NCBI GenBank assembly: GCA_024516155.1 | Contig: JAJJXM010000040.1 | Span: forward strand, 434,001-498,000 | Direction of reading: 5' to 3' | DNA: 64,000 nt | Source: Pyronema omphalodes | Taxonomy: Eukaryota; Ascomycota; Pezizomycetes; Pezizales; Pyronemataceae | Shown: positions 46,739 through 58,742 of the stretch, piece after piece | Layout: each line of letters begins with the position of its first letter | How positions within the stretch are numbered: the stretch's first letter is position 1 | Position numbers and translations under genes: made by a program | Notes under the pieces: model-generated | The model's database searches: none | What the model was told of the DNA's origin: nothing | What the model saw: only the letters and a program-made list of their open reading frames with translations

Positions 46739-49700
46739 TGTGGTGATGCGTAGGCAAGGCGCGGTGACGGGATCGCGGGGGGAGAAGGTTATCTATGGAA
46801 AACGCGAAGCTAACTTTAGAGCAACCCGACCAGCAACCCAGCACCGAGCACCAAGCACCAAGTCAGTGGTCTACCCCGGATTTTGGAGCTCGGTAACAAC
46901 CGGTAATTTTGGCTCGGCGTATGCAGAGACGGATATAAATTGACCCCCCAATAAGGTTGCAATCTCACGAGACGCGTGGTGGATTCATTTGCTTGGCTGT
47001 TTGGCGTACATACCCCGCGCTTTGAACTTGGGTTAATGTGGGGATCTGAGAGTCATGTGATGGATCAGGAGGTAAATTGATTCGTTGCTATGCTCTAGAA
47101 GCCTGGACTTTAAATTAGGGTCATCTGCAAACAAAAGCCTCTCCTCCAGTTTCTCCTCATGATGTTCTACGTTATGGAGTACAGTATATATAATTGGTCG
47201 GAAAGTGAGAGCACCCTGCTCAGACGTTCAAGTGCAGATGGCACGAATATCCATGAATCATGAAATATCACACGCTTTTGCACACTAGTTTTCAAGCCAT
47301 ATTTGTTTTATTCGTCTCCTCTCTTTCTTGATAAGATTATTCTGTAAGGCAGAATAAGAGATACTGTAGTATGTACAACAGACTCTGTTGCTCAGCGGAT
47401 GGGAAGAATAAACTGGGGCGGTGTGTGGCAGTTTCAGGCTCAAACTGGTTACCGAGTGCATAAGTTGCATAACAATATTTGACTCAAAACAAATAAACAG
47501 ACCCATTAACGCCTTTACACTTTGTGTATATATTCCAAGCCCACAGTGTAGCGTGAACATTGATTTCATACTCTGCAATATGGAAATCTGTTCTTCGGCC
47601 AGTACTCTTTTCTGCAGTTCTGTCACTGTCTCTGTCTCTGTCAAAGCCTCACTCTGATTCAATACTTTTTGAGTTCAATAGGTCATAATAGGATGGAAAA
47701 TACATCTTATCGCTTGTGGATAGTCTTCGCCATGAATTTTCTTGTGCTTAACCAATGGCTCAGATTACAGCTATCCTCTGCTTTCTCATATCGTCTCTGT
47801 CTCTGGTCTGTATCCATAACATTCTCAGTACACGTCAGATTATAAGATTAAATTTCTCCAAACACACTGCGCCTTGAATTTAGTACCCGTAGCATCAAGA
47901 TTTTGACTTCTTTCTGCCTCTCTTGTTTATTGCACTGATTTATAACGAAAGAAATACTACCCAAAGCTTTTTCCTGCCGTGCACCAAAAATATTCTTTCA
48001 TACCCTCATAACTTGTCCAAGTAGTTCTTCGACCTCATTAAAGCTCCTTTGCTTACTGATATCCCTAGAAATTCGTCCTGTGTTCAACAAAAAACTTAGC
48101 CACTCTACGCCAGAAAATCCCTTTGAGACTTCCCGCTTGTGCATTTATAAGGTTGTTGGCGTGTATATATCTTCCCCTAAATAGTAAAGAATATACCATC
48201 GCCCATGATGTTTGCCATCAAGAAAATGGTCACTTGGAAGAATTGCAATTTGCATGAAAGACAGCCTTACAAACACTTTAGCTATCGAAAATGTTGGTTA
48301 TAGGAAGCTCAGGGCTGAACCAGGGAGTATATTGCGTAGTGTCTTAATTTTTCTTCTTCGCTTGAAAGCAATGTGGTTTTTATCTTATGAAGATGCAATG
48401 CTATTGAATTATCCAATCACCGGCAGGGACACAACGTAATCACGCCCGAGCCCCAGGATCATATTCTAGGGCTCGCTCGAAGCTTTGGTACATCTAGGGT
48501 ACCGCTTTTCAGACCAGAATCACCAGATATTACATACACTACGGAAAATACTTTCAAAGGCTCTAAAACTCCTGTTCAGCAGACCCTTGATTTGATATAT
48601 CGTATTCCGAAAAAAAGTCTCAATTTTCATTCGTTATAAAGTGTCTCGTCCACAAACATCCGCAAAGTCAGATATATGCCACGCTAGATAGTAAGTAAGT
48701 AAATTTATCACCTGAGCTAGCTTTTCTTGGCCTGCTTTGAATTCACCCACGGGCTGACTAGCGAATTCGTTTCCCACATAACACTTCGGGCTTCTGTCTC
48801 GGTCTTTAGAGGCGTTAGGTCAATCTCAAGTTGGTAGATACTGATAACAACCGAAATCCATGTCGATGTTTTTGTTTCCAAATTCGAAGAATTGAGAATA
48901 GTTTGTAGCCGCAACCAGGTTCGACCAGCCTATATAAGCAGCTTTGATAACTCCACGGGAACTTCAATAACGAAACTTATGATTCGAAATTTCCATGATG
49001 AGATTAATCATTGAGGTGTTCAATGAGATGAAGAGTAATAGGAGACAGGAGACAGGGTGGGAAGTAAATATCCTAGGTGTTGCGTATCATTGGGTATTAC
49101 ATAGATTCAAGGAGCTTTCTGGCAATTCCCCATGAGGCTGCGGCGATTAGGTGAAGTAAAAGTTATCTAAACTCTATGTTTTCGGTTACTGTAATTAGAG
49201 AAACTAAAAATTTGCATTGGAGGTAATATTTATTCAGTTCAAGCGCTATGAACCTCGCATCCAGCGAGTGCTGTCTATCTAGCTAATAATAAGTACCAAG
49301 GACACAGCGAAACATTCCTACACATCAGAATATCTACGAATATAGTCATAGGCATGCTATTTATATTTTGCCTACATATCGGTATCTCATGGGACAAATG
49401 TCAAACGTGCTTTACAGCCGCAGGGACTACATACAGCCACACCTACAGCTTCATTGACACTTCACATGGAATTTCCCGAGCAATGTATTCCCGCGCAGGT
49501 ATATAATTTTCCGACATATCATATGACATAACCCGAAAACGCTGCACATTCGATATGCCACGTCATGTGATTTTTATAGAACAGCTGGGGAATGGGGAAT
49601 GGGGAATGTTACTAGTGGGGTTATAAGTACATAGGTTTAAATACTAGTCTAGCGTAGTTACATTCCAGTCAGCTAGCTAGCTGCAGCATCATAAAGATAC

Positions 49701-51597
49701 ATACCAGAGATGCGAATTGAGACTTGAGTATATATATGCGCAGGCAATGGTGTAGAGCGGATGCAATTAGAAGCTCTCAGATATGTGATAAGGGTAAGTA
49801 ACACGCGCTAATAAAGTAACCATGGAAATATCTATAACTACGTACGTAAATCTGAAGCAAAAGAAACCGTGGAAAGATTAATTAAAAAAAAACTCGAGAA
49901 ATTTCTATATCGTATTTTTTTATTAATTGCCATGCATTTTTAAATGTCCGATGACTCCAGAGAGATTTTCTTACTATAAAGTTTTAAAGTTTAAAGCTTA
50001 AACACTCCCCATCACTCGCTTGCATCATGTCAATTCTTAATATCCCAAATTTCGTTTATAAAAACCACCCACCTTCACAACCACACCAATCCTACCTTTC
50101 CTTTATACTCTCTCTCTCCTTTGTATCAGAATATCAAATACCAAAGATACATATAACCCCCTCCCCGGTCCCGTGTGACGAAAACAATAGATTCATTCAT
50201 GAATCAGCACTCGATTGGTTGATATACGTATGTTTTAAAGGATTACGGGTTTATCATTATTTTGAGGCGTAGGTGTAGGCGTAAGTGTAGGTGCAGGGGA
50301 CAAGAAGGTTATAACTTATAAGAGAGGGATAAGACTGAGCTAAGGTTAGTAACGCCGACGACAGTAACGCTTAACCGTCTCTATCTCTCTCTCCTTACTA
50401 GGATGGATATGTGAATCATGAATGTCATGTCAAAATATTGATCCCTTCTAATATTCTTTAGAGTTACAACCACATCCAGATAAATCCGTATAGCTATGGT
50501 GCTATAGGATTCAAAAAAAAAAAAAAAAAAAAACTTGTAACAATTGAACCTCGTAATACCTAAACTCTTTAATACAGTAATTTTTTATACAGTATAACAG
50601 GATCTAAATCAGTTCACTATTCAGAGGAATTAATTTATTCATTCGTTAATTCGTTCATTTTTTCATCATATATCTATTTGTTTTTCATGGTTTCGGTACC
50701 GGGTTACATAATCTAACCTACCTAACCTACCTAAGATACCGAATGTTACCAGTGCCCATTCTTTTCCCATTCTATTCCATTCCCGGGACTCGGCAACTTT
50801 CAACTTATAACATAACTTACATCCTACATCCAAAATCCAAAATCCAAAATCCTACATCCTCTACAAATCCTCTAAAAATCCTCTACCCATTCCCATTCCC
50901 AGCACTATGCAAGCCCAAATTCCTATCCCTATACCAACATCTCTCCAAGCACCAAACCCAACCAAACCAACCGGAGGGGTGTGGCAGCAAACCCCACCCT
51001 AATTCTATATCTACCAAAAACTAGTACATATGTGATTACATATATGATTCCATATCTCCATCATATCTCAAGCTAAGAATAGCCAGCACGTAATGCAGGA
51101 CAAGTATGTATATAGGAAGGTAGGTAGGAAATCAAAGTTGAAAGAGCCCAGAGCCCAGAGCTTAGAGCCCATAGTCCAGAGCTAAAAGCTTCCATGACGC
51201 CGGTCGCGTACACGCCATAGATACATAGCCGATGAGTGTCACTTCCACTAGCTTCATAGCACCATAATCCCATACCTACACAGAAGGAGCTCCAGGAAGC
51301 TTGATGGAAGCTTTACCGGAGCTTTGAGCTTTTGTACGTGGAAGCTTTTGGTTGACGTATTCATTCAGCTGGTATTCTAGCTCAAGTTATTTTAAGTTGT
51401 CCGAACTCTGCACAGACGTTCACGGTTCACAGGGCAAACAAACAAAACCACGCAACTTGCAAAGGAAATAATAAAATAGTATGCAGGAAAAAACCGATGA
51501 AATTCACTCAATCTACGCCGCTATGTAACACCCACCCATAACCCAAGTCCTAGTCTACCTTAAAGTACACCCAAAAACATTACCGCCTTCTCCAAGT
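46739..51597. other. 4.9 kb region without a supported gene
   Basis: Starts with the kinase promoter. Otherwise mostly unique AT-rich DNA. A 125-codon minus-strand frame at 47285-47662 is the only sizeable non-repetitive one and has no recognised domain. Minor marks: GGGGAAT repeats (49580-49607), AGCTAGCTAGCTGCAGC (49671-49687), a 20-base A run (50515-50534), TACCTAACC repeats (50717-50733) and AGAGCCC repeats (51145-51170). Confidence 0.5.
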
Positions 51598-53069
51598 TTA
51601 CAACTTCGAAATAATAGCCTGAGCGTACTGGCTGTTGGTGGCGTTTCCACCAAGGTCACCAGTGATGCTCTTTCCCTCCGCCAAGGTGTCCATGATGGCC
51701 TTGGTAATCTTGTCAGCGTGGCTGTTGAGACCCATGTGCTGCAACATCATCATGGAGGACAACAACAAGGCAGTAGGGTTGGCAAGGTCCTTTCCGGCAA
51801 TGTCGGGAGCAGATCCTATTATATCTTATCAGCAAAAAGGTCGCTTCCGTGTCATCCGAGAGGGGTCCTACCGTGAACAGCCTCGAAGATAGAGCACTCG
51901 TCACCAATGTTGGCAGAGGGGGTAAGTCCAAGACCTCCGATCAATCCAGCGCACATGTCAGAGACAATGTCTCCGTACAAGTTGGGCATGACCAAAACCA
52001 TGGGCTGGTAAACCTTGGGGTCGGTAACCATCTTCAAGCAGGTGTTGTCGAGAAGCTCGGTGTCGAACTCAATCTTGGGGAAGTCCTTGGCAACATCACG
52101 GGCAGTGGAAACGAAAAGTCCGTCGGACATCTTCATGATGGTGGCCTTGTGGACAACGCGGACCTGGTGCTTTCCGATGCTCTCGGCGTACTGGAATCCG
52201 AAACGGAGGACACGCTCGGAAGCGTTACGGGTAATGAGCTTGATGGACTGGACAACTCCGTCGACAACCTCGTGCTCAATTCCGGAGTACTCTCCCTCGG
52301 TGTTCTCACGGATCAAAACGGTGTCGACATTGTCGTAGGGGGTCTTGAATCCGGGAACAGAGCGGCAGGGACGGACGTTGGCGAAAAGGTTGAAGGTACG
52401 ACGGAGAGTAAGGTTGAGAGAGACGTGTCCCTTTCCGATGGGGGTCTGTGGAATGTTAGGTATGTAGTCGGAGTGAGATGCCGGCGGAACTCACGGCAAG
52501 AGGGCCCTTGAGCGCAACGTAGTTCTTCTTCACCGACTGGATAGCAGCGTCGGGGATGGCGGTCTTTCCGTCCTTGAGAATGGGAGTGACATCGACAGTC
52601 TCCCACTCAATAGGAACCTAAGGTAGAGAAAGAAAGATGTTAGCTTTCGGTTTCCCAGTCGGGTGAGTTTTGTGTCTGGGAGGTTATGAATGTATACCTT
52701 AGCAGCAGCGAAAATCTGCTTGACGGAGCGAGAAATCTCGGGTCCGATACCGTCTCCCTCGATGAATGTGACAGTGTAGTTTCCCTGCAGTTGAATATCG
52801 TGTTAATGTTGGTTTCTTGATTGCTGATTGCTGAAGCATGGCGGGGTATTCCACTCACGTTGGAGTTCTTGGTTCCGAGGAACTTAGCAACGGGCTGGTC
52901 GTTGTTGGAGGTAGCATAGGTGCGTAGTCCGATCTGTGTCTGGCATGAGTTTCTTCATGTCTCTCTCGTCTCGTAACTGATTTCAGGTTGAATATACCGC
53001 TCTTGCCCGGATGAAGGGAGCTGAAGAAACGCTCCTCGAAGCAATGGTGAGAGATCGTACGAAAGACAT
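51598..53069 (-). CDS. IDH1: NAD-dependent isocitrate dehydrogenase subunit 1, mitochondrial
   Basis: Six exons: 52998-53069, 52859-52939, 52698-52784, 52495-52617, 51872-52445 and 51598-51815 (384 aa, phases agree). The N terminus ([20 protein letters not shown]) is a mitochondrial presequence. The mature part holds the NAD-IDH fold: [11 protein letters not shown] near the start, the [20 protein letters not shown] block with the substrate-site serine and tyrosine, the helix with [15 protein letters not shown], and the metal/cofactor segment [11 protein letters not shown] followed by [12 protein letters not shown] and [14 protein letters not shown]. With Idh2 it forms the octameric TCA-cycle enzyme that makes 2-oxoglutarate and NADH; subunit 1 is the regulatory, AMP-binding one in yeast. 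C-biased codons fit high expression. Two in-frame acceptors 6 bp apart (at 52940 and 52934) could add or skip two residues next to the presequence. Confidence 0.95.
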
Positions 53070-53801
53070 GGTTGTGGTGATGTGGTGGAGGAGTTATCCG
53101 GAGTGGTGGGGTTTTGTGTAGGAGGAAGGGAAGTTGAGGCTTGGTTGTTGCGGTATTTGGCGGCACTGCCTTTTTGTATGTCTTTGGCTGTCGGAGAAGT
53201 GGAGATGTGCAAAGACAGCGTATTTGAGTCGCAGACGATATCTCAATCGAATTAGGCTCAGGCTCTTCCGTTCAGGCTGTCCGGACTGTTACATCTTCAT
53301 CGGCGACTTGCCAACCAGCGCTCGCCGGGTTGTTTGCCGGAACAGCAATTACCTCATAACGGTGGACGAGCCGCCTGTTGCTAAATGAGAGCTCCGTGTT
53401 ATCAGTCAATCGATTTGATCAATCTTATCAGATCGAGCTGTATGTCGCTGCATCTTGCTGTATCTTGCTGTATCTTGCTGCTGCTCTGCTGAACGGACCG
53501 CCTGTTTCTGCCAGAGCTCTGTGTTATCTTTCAATCAATCTGATCAATCTAATCTGATCCCACTATCGCTCTGCTCTGGCGATTGCTTGCTACACGGCCC
53601 GATCGGACCGGGGGCGTTGGACGCTTCGGCTAGCACTCTTCAGGCATCGGCCCAGCATCTGCCCCCTACCAACGCCGTGCGCCTAAACACCCTTCCACCG
53701 GGCTAACGTCGAAGCTGTCCAGAGCAGCAAAGACAGACCGACAGAGCTCAGCGACAACACCAATATCACTCAACAACCCACCCGCACACCCCCGCAGCAG
53801 C
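53070..53801. promoter_or_regulatory. Divergent promoter region of IDH1 and SEC5
   Basis: 732 bp between outward-facing start codons. It contains a diverged direct duplication of about 65-70 bp (53370-53438 and 53487-53560), each copy reading CCGCCTGTT(g/t)CT, AGAGCTC(c/t)GTGTTATC and TGATCAATCT(t/a)ATC in that order. Between them is a TCTTGCTGTA repeat (53452-53475). No named factor site can be assigned. Confidence 0.65.
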
Positions 53802-56800
53802 ATGGGCGAGTCGCGTTCCGATCCGGCATTGCTGAAGCACTATCGTCTCCAGGACCCATTTCCCACGTCGTGGTCCGACCCCATCGAGGAGGCACACAAG
53901 GAGCACAACAAGCGCAATGGAGCCGTACACAGAAAATCAACAGTTAGATATTCAATTCTACAGGAGGAGCACGTATCGGCGTCGTTGAAAGGATTGATTG
54001 GCGATGAATTCGAAGGCGGGAATGTTCCCAAGGACGAGTCGGATCCTCTGGGAACAACAGACTCGGTGGTACGAGTACTGAGGCAGAGGGGATTGCCGGT
54101 AGAAGACAATGTGCGCCTGCGTTAGTAGCAACTTGCTGTTGTTGCTGGACTCTGTTGACAATTTTGAACGCGTATAGGCAGCAGGTATCTTGTATCTTCA
54201 AAACATTTCTCGCCCGCCGCTTTCCTCCGGGATGTTCATGCCTCGACACCTTCGCCCACACTGCAACAGGGATTAAATTACCTCAGCCAGTCGATCGCCC
54301 AAAAGTCCGGGTCTCTAAAAGAGCTTGTCGAAACCAACTTTGACCGTTTCGTAGCGGCGAAGGCTACAATTGAGAATGTCTATAAGGAAATGAAAGAGAA
54401 TGCATTTATGGAGGGTAGCAAGGAAACAGAGTACGGAACCGGAAAGATCAAGGCATACCTTACGGAGGTCAGCTCCAAGGCGGATGAGGTCTTTGGTCCA
54501 ATAATGTCAGGCCGTGGACGTGAGGAGGGACTACGGACATTATTGAGCTTGCTGAATAAACACGGAAGGATGTTGGAGATGCCCGGTGTTATATTGGACT
54601 GTGCCAAGCGGAAAGACTACGAAGCTCTAATAGACGAGTACCAGAAGGCACAAAGGTGGCTTAACGATTCACACAAGCTGGTTCCAGACCCAAAGACGGC
54701 TCTATCAAGAGGAATTAAGGAGGAGCATATTCATCAAGTCATCATTGCAGAAAAGATGTGGATGGAGATTGAATTTGTGATTGATGACTTCAAGAAGGAC
54801 ACCTGGAAGCGGCTCATTGAGTGCAAGACTGAGGACGCATCACACATGGAACTTATCGGTATCCTGCTAGAATTGGGTGTGGAGGACAATCCAATTACCT
54901 TCTGGCTTGTTAGCAGATACGACTACCTCAAGAGTAGAATATCAGCCGTTTTTGAAAAGTCACGTGTTGAGATTGAGGGTGAGTTGAATCATCAAAAGTC
55001 ACGCATAGTGCCGAATGCTAATCTATGACGTAGTTCACCGCCGCAAGATTCTCAATGCACCTGCACCGACCACACAAACAATTGCACACCATCTCCGCAG
55101 CGCTGCCCGCAGAGCTCTCATCACCGAATCCCAAAAAGCGTACGACGTACCGCTCGTCAACGCTTTCTGGGAACTCGTGTACAGTAACATGATGATGATC
55201 CTGGACGCTAATAACGGAGTCCTTGGAGAGCTATTGTCATTCTGGAAAGTCTGTCAATCTTTCATCGACGGAGACAATCTTCTTCCAGTTGGGTTGGACG
55301 AGTCTTCCAGGAAGCACCATCGCCTGCCGGACGAGGAGGTTAGATTCTTCCGGGACTGCGCATTGGAGCTCGTTGGTATGATCCGGCAATGCATGGTCAC
55401 CTTCTTCAACGAGCCACCTGTCGAGGACATTTCATCTCAATATACTCCTATGCCAATTACCCCGGTTTCTGCCACCATACCGGAGTTCCCTCCTCCAAGT
55501 CCCGTGCCCCCGACACCAAAGATGCGTGGCCAGGAAGGTGACGAAGTCTATGCCTTCTTCCCGCCTGGTGCAAACTCAATTGGAGCAATGCACTATCTGG
55601 GTAAGGTGATGATCCTCCTCGGAAAGGCAGCTGCCAATATGGCCGAATCCTTCAACGGGCTCGGCAAGGGCAACCTCCAAGACGATCTCCGCAGCATGCT
55701 CTCCGTCGCTCGAGACCGCACCGTCAAGTCCGTTTTATCAGCGTGGCTCACTGACGCCGAGCACTGTAAAGTGATGGAGGACTGGACCCGAGCTTTGGAC
55801 AACCGTGGAGTCACCAAGATGCCCGGATACTTCATGGCCTTCGAAAAGGACATTATCCTTGGAATGCAGTCAATTGTCTATCTCGACAAAGTCCGCTCTG
55901 GGGAAACCACAGTTATCCCCCCTCCCTCATTAAAGTTCCTCACGAATGTCCGATCTCAATTCGTCAGAACACTCTACCAAGCTCTTCAAGGAATGGTAGA
56001 AAACGCCAAGACCCCCACAGCCTCAGAAGAAGCCGACCCATCCACTCCCGCTGCACTTGCAACCCCTGCAGCCTCCCTTACAGCTCACAGCGTCGACAGC
56101 AGGGATAAGAATACAAGGATGCTATTAACCCTTAGCAACCTCCAACTTCTTCGATCTGAAATCGTACCAGAACTAATCCACCAGTTCGAGATTTGTTTTA
56201 GTTGCACTATGTCGGATGAAGCCAAGACTATCAAAGATGTTCTCGGCCAGATTGATGCTCAATTATTTAGCGAATTCACATCTCCGATTGTCGCTGCACT
56301 TTCCAAGACAGTTAGAGCCGGCATCTTGAGCTCATCTTGGTCTCCTCCACCTGGAAAACTAGCAACTGAGGTTAAACCATATGTCTACGATGCTTTATTA
56401 CTTCTTGTAGACGTCCACGCACAAGTCACCATCACCGCACCATCCCTGGTTCAACAAGTCCTTTCCTACCTCCTCGAAAAGCTCTCCCACGAGCTCCTTG
56501 AATCCTTCCGCCAAAGGAAATCCTTCAACCTCGGAGAACTTCTTCAAGCAACCCTAGACGTTGAGTTTGTGAATCAAACTCTGTCACAGTATAATACACC
56601 GAAATCGCAGGAGGCTCAGCAGATGGTGTATGTGGAGCTGGATAGGGGAAGTGATGTGGAGGCTAGACAGGGATTGCAGGCCGAGTTGGGACAAATGAAG
56701 AATGTGTTGAGTTCGTTGAGGAGATACTCGAGAGCTGAGTTGTAAGTTCCTCTATGACCTGATGAGATGATAGATAGGAGATGGTAGATGCTGATTATAT

Positions 56801-56860
56801 TACAGTAAGTGTTTTAGGTCAAAGAAACCTGAGACGGGATCCAGGAGGTCGCATGATTAA
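53802..56860 (+). CDS. SEC5: Exocyst complex component Sec5
   Basis: Four exons: 53802-54120, 54178-54978, 55034-56741 and 56806-56860 (960 aa; yeast Sec5 is 971). Exon 2 opens with the family signature RYLVSSKHFSPAAFLRDVH, then LVETNFDRFVAAKATIENVY, which starts the CorEx-type N-terminal coiled coil by which subunits pair. The rest is the helical-rod CATCHR fold. A proline-rich loop lies near 520-545 (PEFPPPSPVPPTPK). The protein is part of the octameric exocyst that tethers secretory vesicles to growth sites such as the hyphal tip. Exon 4 is short: the frame reads TAA at 56743, but GTAAGT at the same place is a perfect donor. Splicing to 56806 gives an ending AEFKCFRSKKPETGSRRSHD like that of relatives. 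The first intron uses donor GTTAGT. Confidence 0.93.
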
Positions 56861-57920
56861 GACTGTTGAACGGGGTTGTGATGTGAGGAGGAGATTGGGG
56901 GAAGCGGGAAAGGAAGGTAGTAATGTGATCATAACACCAGCATAGTTTACAATTATTGTCATCAAGCGAGAAGAGGGTTTTCAAGGATATTTTGGGATTT
57001 GGGATTCGTTAACTAGGTAACTAGGTAGGACTGGAGGAATGAAGGAAGGCAAGATATATCGATAAAGGGTTGTATATAGATACGTAATATTATTCTGTGA
57101 AATGTTTTTTTCTAATCATTAAATTTTTGCCGAATCCTAATGAGCAAAACATTATCGGGATTGTGGGCTTGGAGTTTAATGTGTGGATAGCGTTTACACT
57201 GGAAGGTGGCGTTTGTTTTCGCAGGTGTTTGTTATGGCAGGTGGTGAATTGGATGGTGGACGGTGGATGGTGACATGAGATATCACTCGTGTATATCACA
57301 ATCCCCATTTTTCTGCTTTAAAGGCAAAACCTAGGGGTCCCGTTGTACTGGATATCTTTTATCGAGCGTCAAGGTATGTTTGATACTTTGGAAAACAACA
57401 TTTCATGCACTTCATCGTGCATCAGTGTGTAAAAAACTGTTGATCTAGATATTTACCATAACTATTTACCATCCACAAGGAAAGGAAGTAAGAGTTATTA
57501 TACCGTCTCATTTATTTACGGATTATATTGTGTTGTGGAGATTCAGTTACTGGATGATATACTTCTATTCGTTTATTTTGTTGATTGTTGACTATTGACT
57601 TTCATGTCCACGGTTCATCACCACGGCACAGAATAGCCCAGTTATCACGCCGATAACCGGTCTGGGTCCGGTTGAGGATCGCGTTGTACTTCTCCCTTGA
57701 ACCCCCAGGAACTATCTGAGCCTGTAAATCACCCCCCCCCCCCCTATATACTACCCAAAACCCTGTCGTTACAACTTACCACACTATCACCAACCATTCA
57801 ACCATCCAATCGAACCGAAGCCTACCTACCCCATATCCCGTATTTGCACGAATCCGGAATTCGGAATCCAGAATCCAGAATCCGGAATCCAGAATCCGGA
57901 ATACCCAATCCTGCAGCAAT
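56861..57920. other. Intergenic region
   Basis: 3' flank of SEC5, then unique AT-rich DNA, a 12-base C run (57730-57741) and an imperfect AATCCGGAATCCAG repeat (57850-57905) just before the next start codon. No gene seen. Confidence 0.6.
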
Positions 57921-58742
57921 ATGACCACAAGCCCCACAATCTCCACGCATAGATCCCTCCACATAACCACAGTCCTCATAACCCTCCTATGTCTTCTTCA
58001 TCCCATACAAAGCCGACCAACCGACGACACAACCTTTAATCCAGCGTTTATCAATTACGACAACCCCAACCCCAACCCACCATTATTCGAAAGCTACGAT
58101 ATCAGCATCGACGCAGCCCATAGCAAGAGTACCGAAAATGGAAATATCATGAACCAGATATCCTTCGAGTACGATATAAACCTAACCCCACTAGAAGAAG
58201 CTGCGGAGGTTATAGCCAGTGAGGTTATACCGTCGGTCGATGAAAGCGATGAGAGGTGGAAAAGTATCGATACTCCGGACGTAAGCGAGGGGATTGATAT
58301 ACCCATCTCATCCTTCCCGGATGTTGATATTCCAGCTATCCAAATCACCAAAATAAACAACAAAAACCAGGAGCAAGAAAATCACACCCCTGTCCCTGAC
58401 CCTGTCACTGTCTCTATCCCTATCCCTATCCCCGCCCCAATGCTTCTCACCCCCAATAAAATCCCCAACATCTTACACCCCTCTAAATTCTCCTTCAGCA
58501 AACTTTCAGATACTGAAAAATATGGGTATGTTACTTTGATATATATCAGCGCGGGCTTGTTGGTTTCTGTGATATGCTGGGTTTGTGATGTTTTGCGTTG
58601 GGTGTTTATGGGTGGCAGAGTTGGGAAGAAGAAGGAAAGGGGGTTGGATTTGGAGAAGGCGGGGGGATTTGGGGATGGGGGAATTTGGAGGGGGATGGAA
58701 AAGGGATGGGAAAGGGAAAGGGGGTGGGGGAAGGATTTGTGA
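57921..58742 (+). CDS. Putative type I membrane protein, unknown family
   Basis: Single frame of 273 codons. A likely signal peptide spans residues 1-31, with hydrophobic core ITTVLITLLCLLHPI followed by QSRP. An acidic, Asp/Ser-rich extracellular part follows, with one N-glycosylation motif (NHT near 153) and a proline/valine repeat PVTVSIPIPIPAPM. A transmembrane helix lies at about 208-226 (YVTLIYISAGLLVSVICWV), then a short cytoplasmic tail rich in Gly, Arg and Trp (KKKERG..., GGIWRGMEKGWERERGW). The tail is encoded by a G-rich tract that continues as simple GGGG sequence after the stop, so the last 40 residues may be recent low-complexity growth or a wrong frame after an unseen intron. 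I do not recognise the family. Confidence 0.5.
   Translation: MTTSPTISTHRSLHITTVLITLLCLLHPIQSRPTDDTTFNPAFINYDNPNPNPPLFESYDISIDAAHSKSTENGNIMNQISFEYDINLTPLEEAAEVIASEVIPSVDESDERWKSIDTPDVSEGIDIPISSFPDVDIPAIQITKINNKNQEQENHTPVPDPVTVSIPIPIPAPMLLTPNKIPNILHPSKFSFSKLSDTEKYGYVTLIYISAGLLVSVICWVCDVLRWVFMGGRVGKKKERGLDLEKAGGFGDGGIWRGMEKGWERERGWGKDL

Noticed and set aside
46596..46943. Frames of 82-95 codons on both strands upstream of the kinase
   Set aside because: They overlap the kinase presequence exon and its promoter in other frames.
51849..52511. 220-codon plus-strand frame
   Set aside because: Antisense shadow of the IDH1 coding exon.
55015..55033. ATG within the Sec5 gene at 55015
   Set aside because: It lies in the 54979-55033 intron; the donor GTGAGT and acceptor CGTAG give perfect phase to the exon at 55034.
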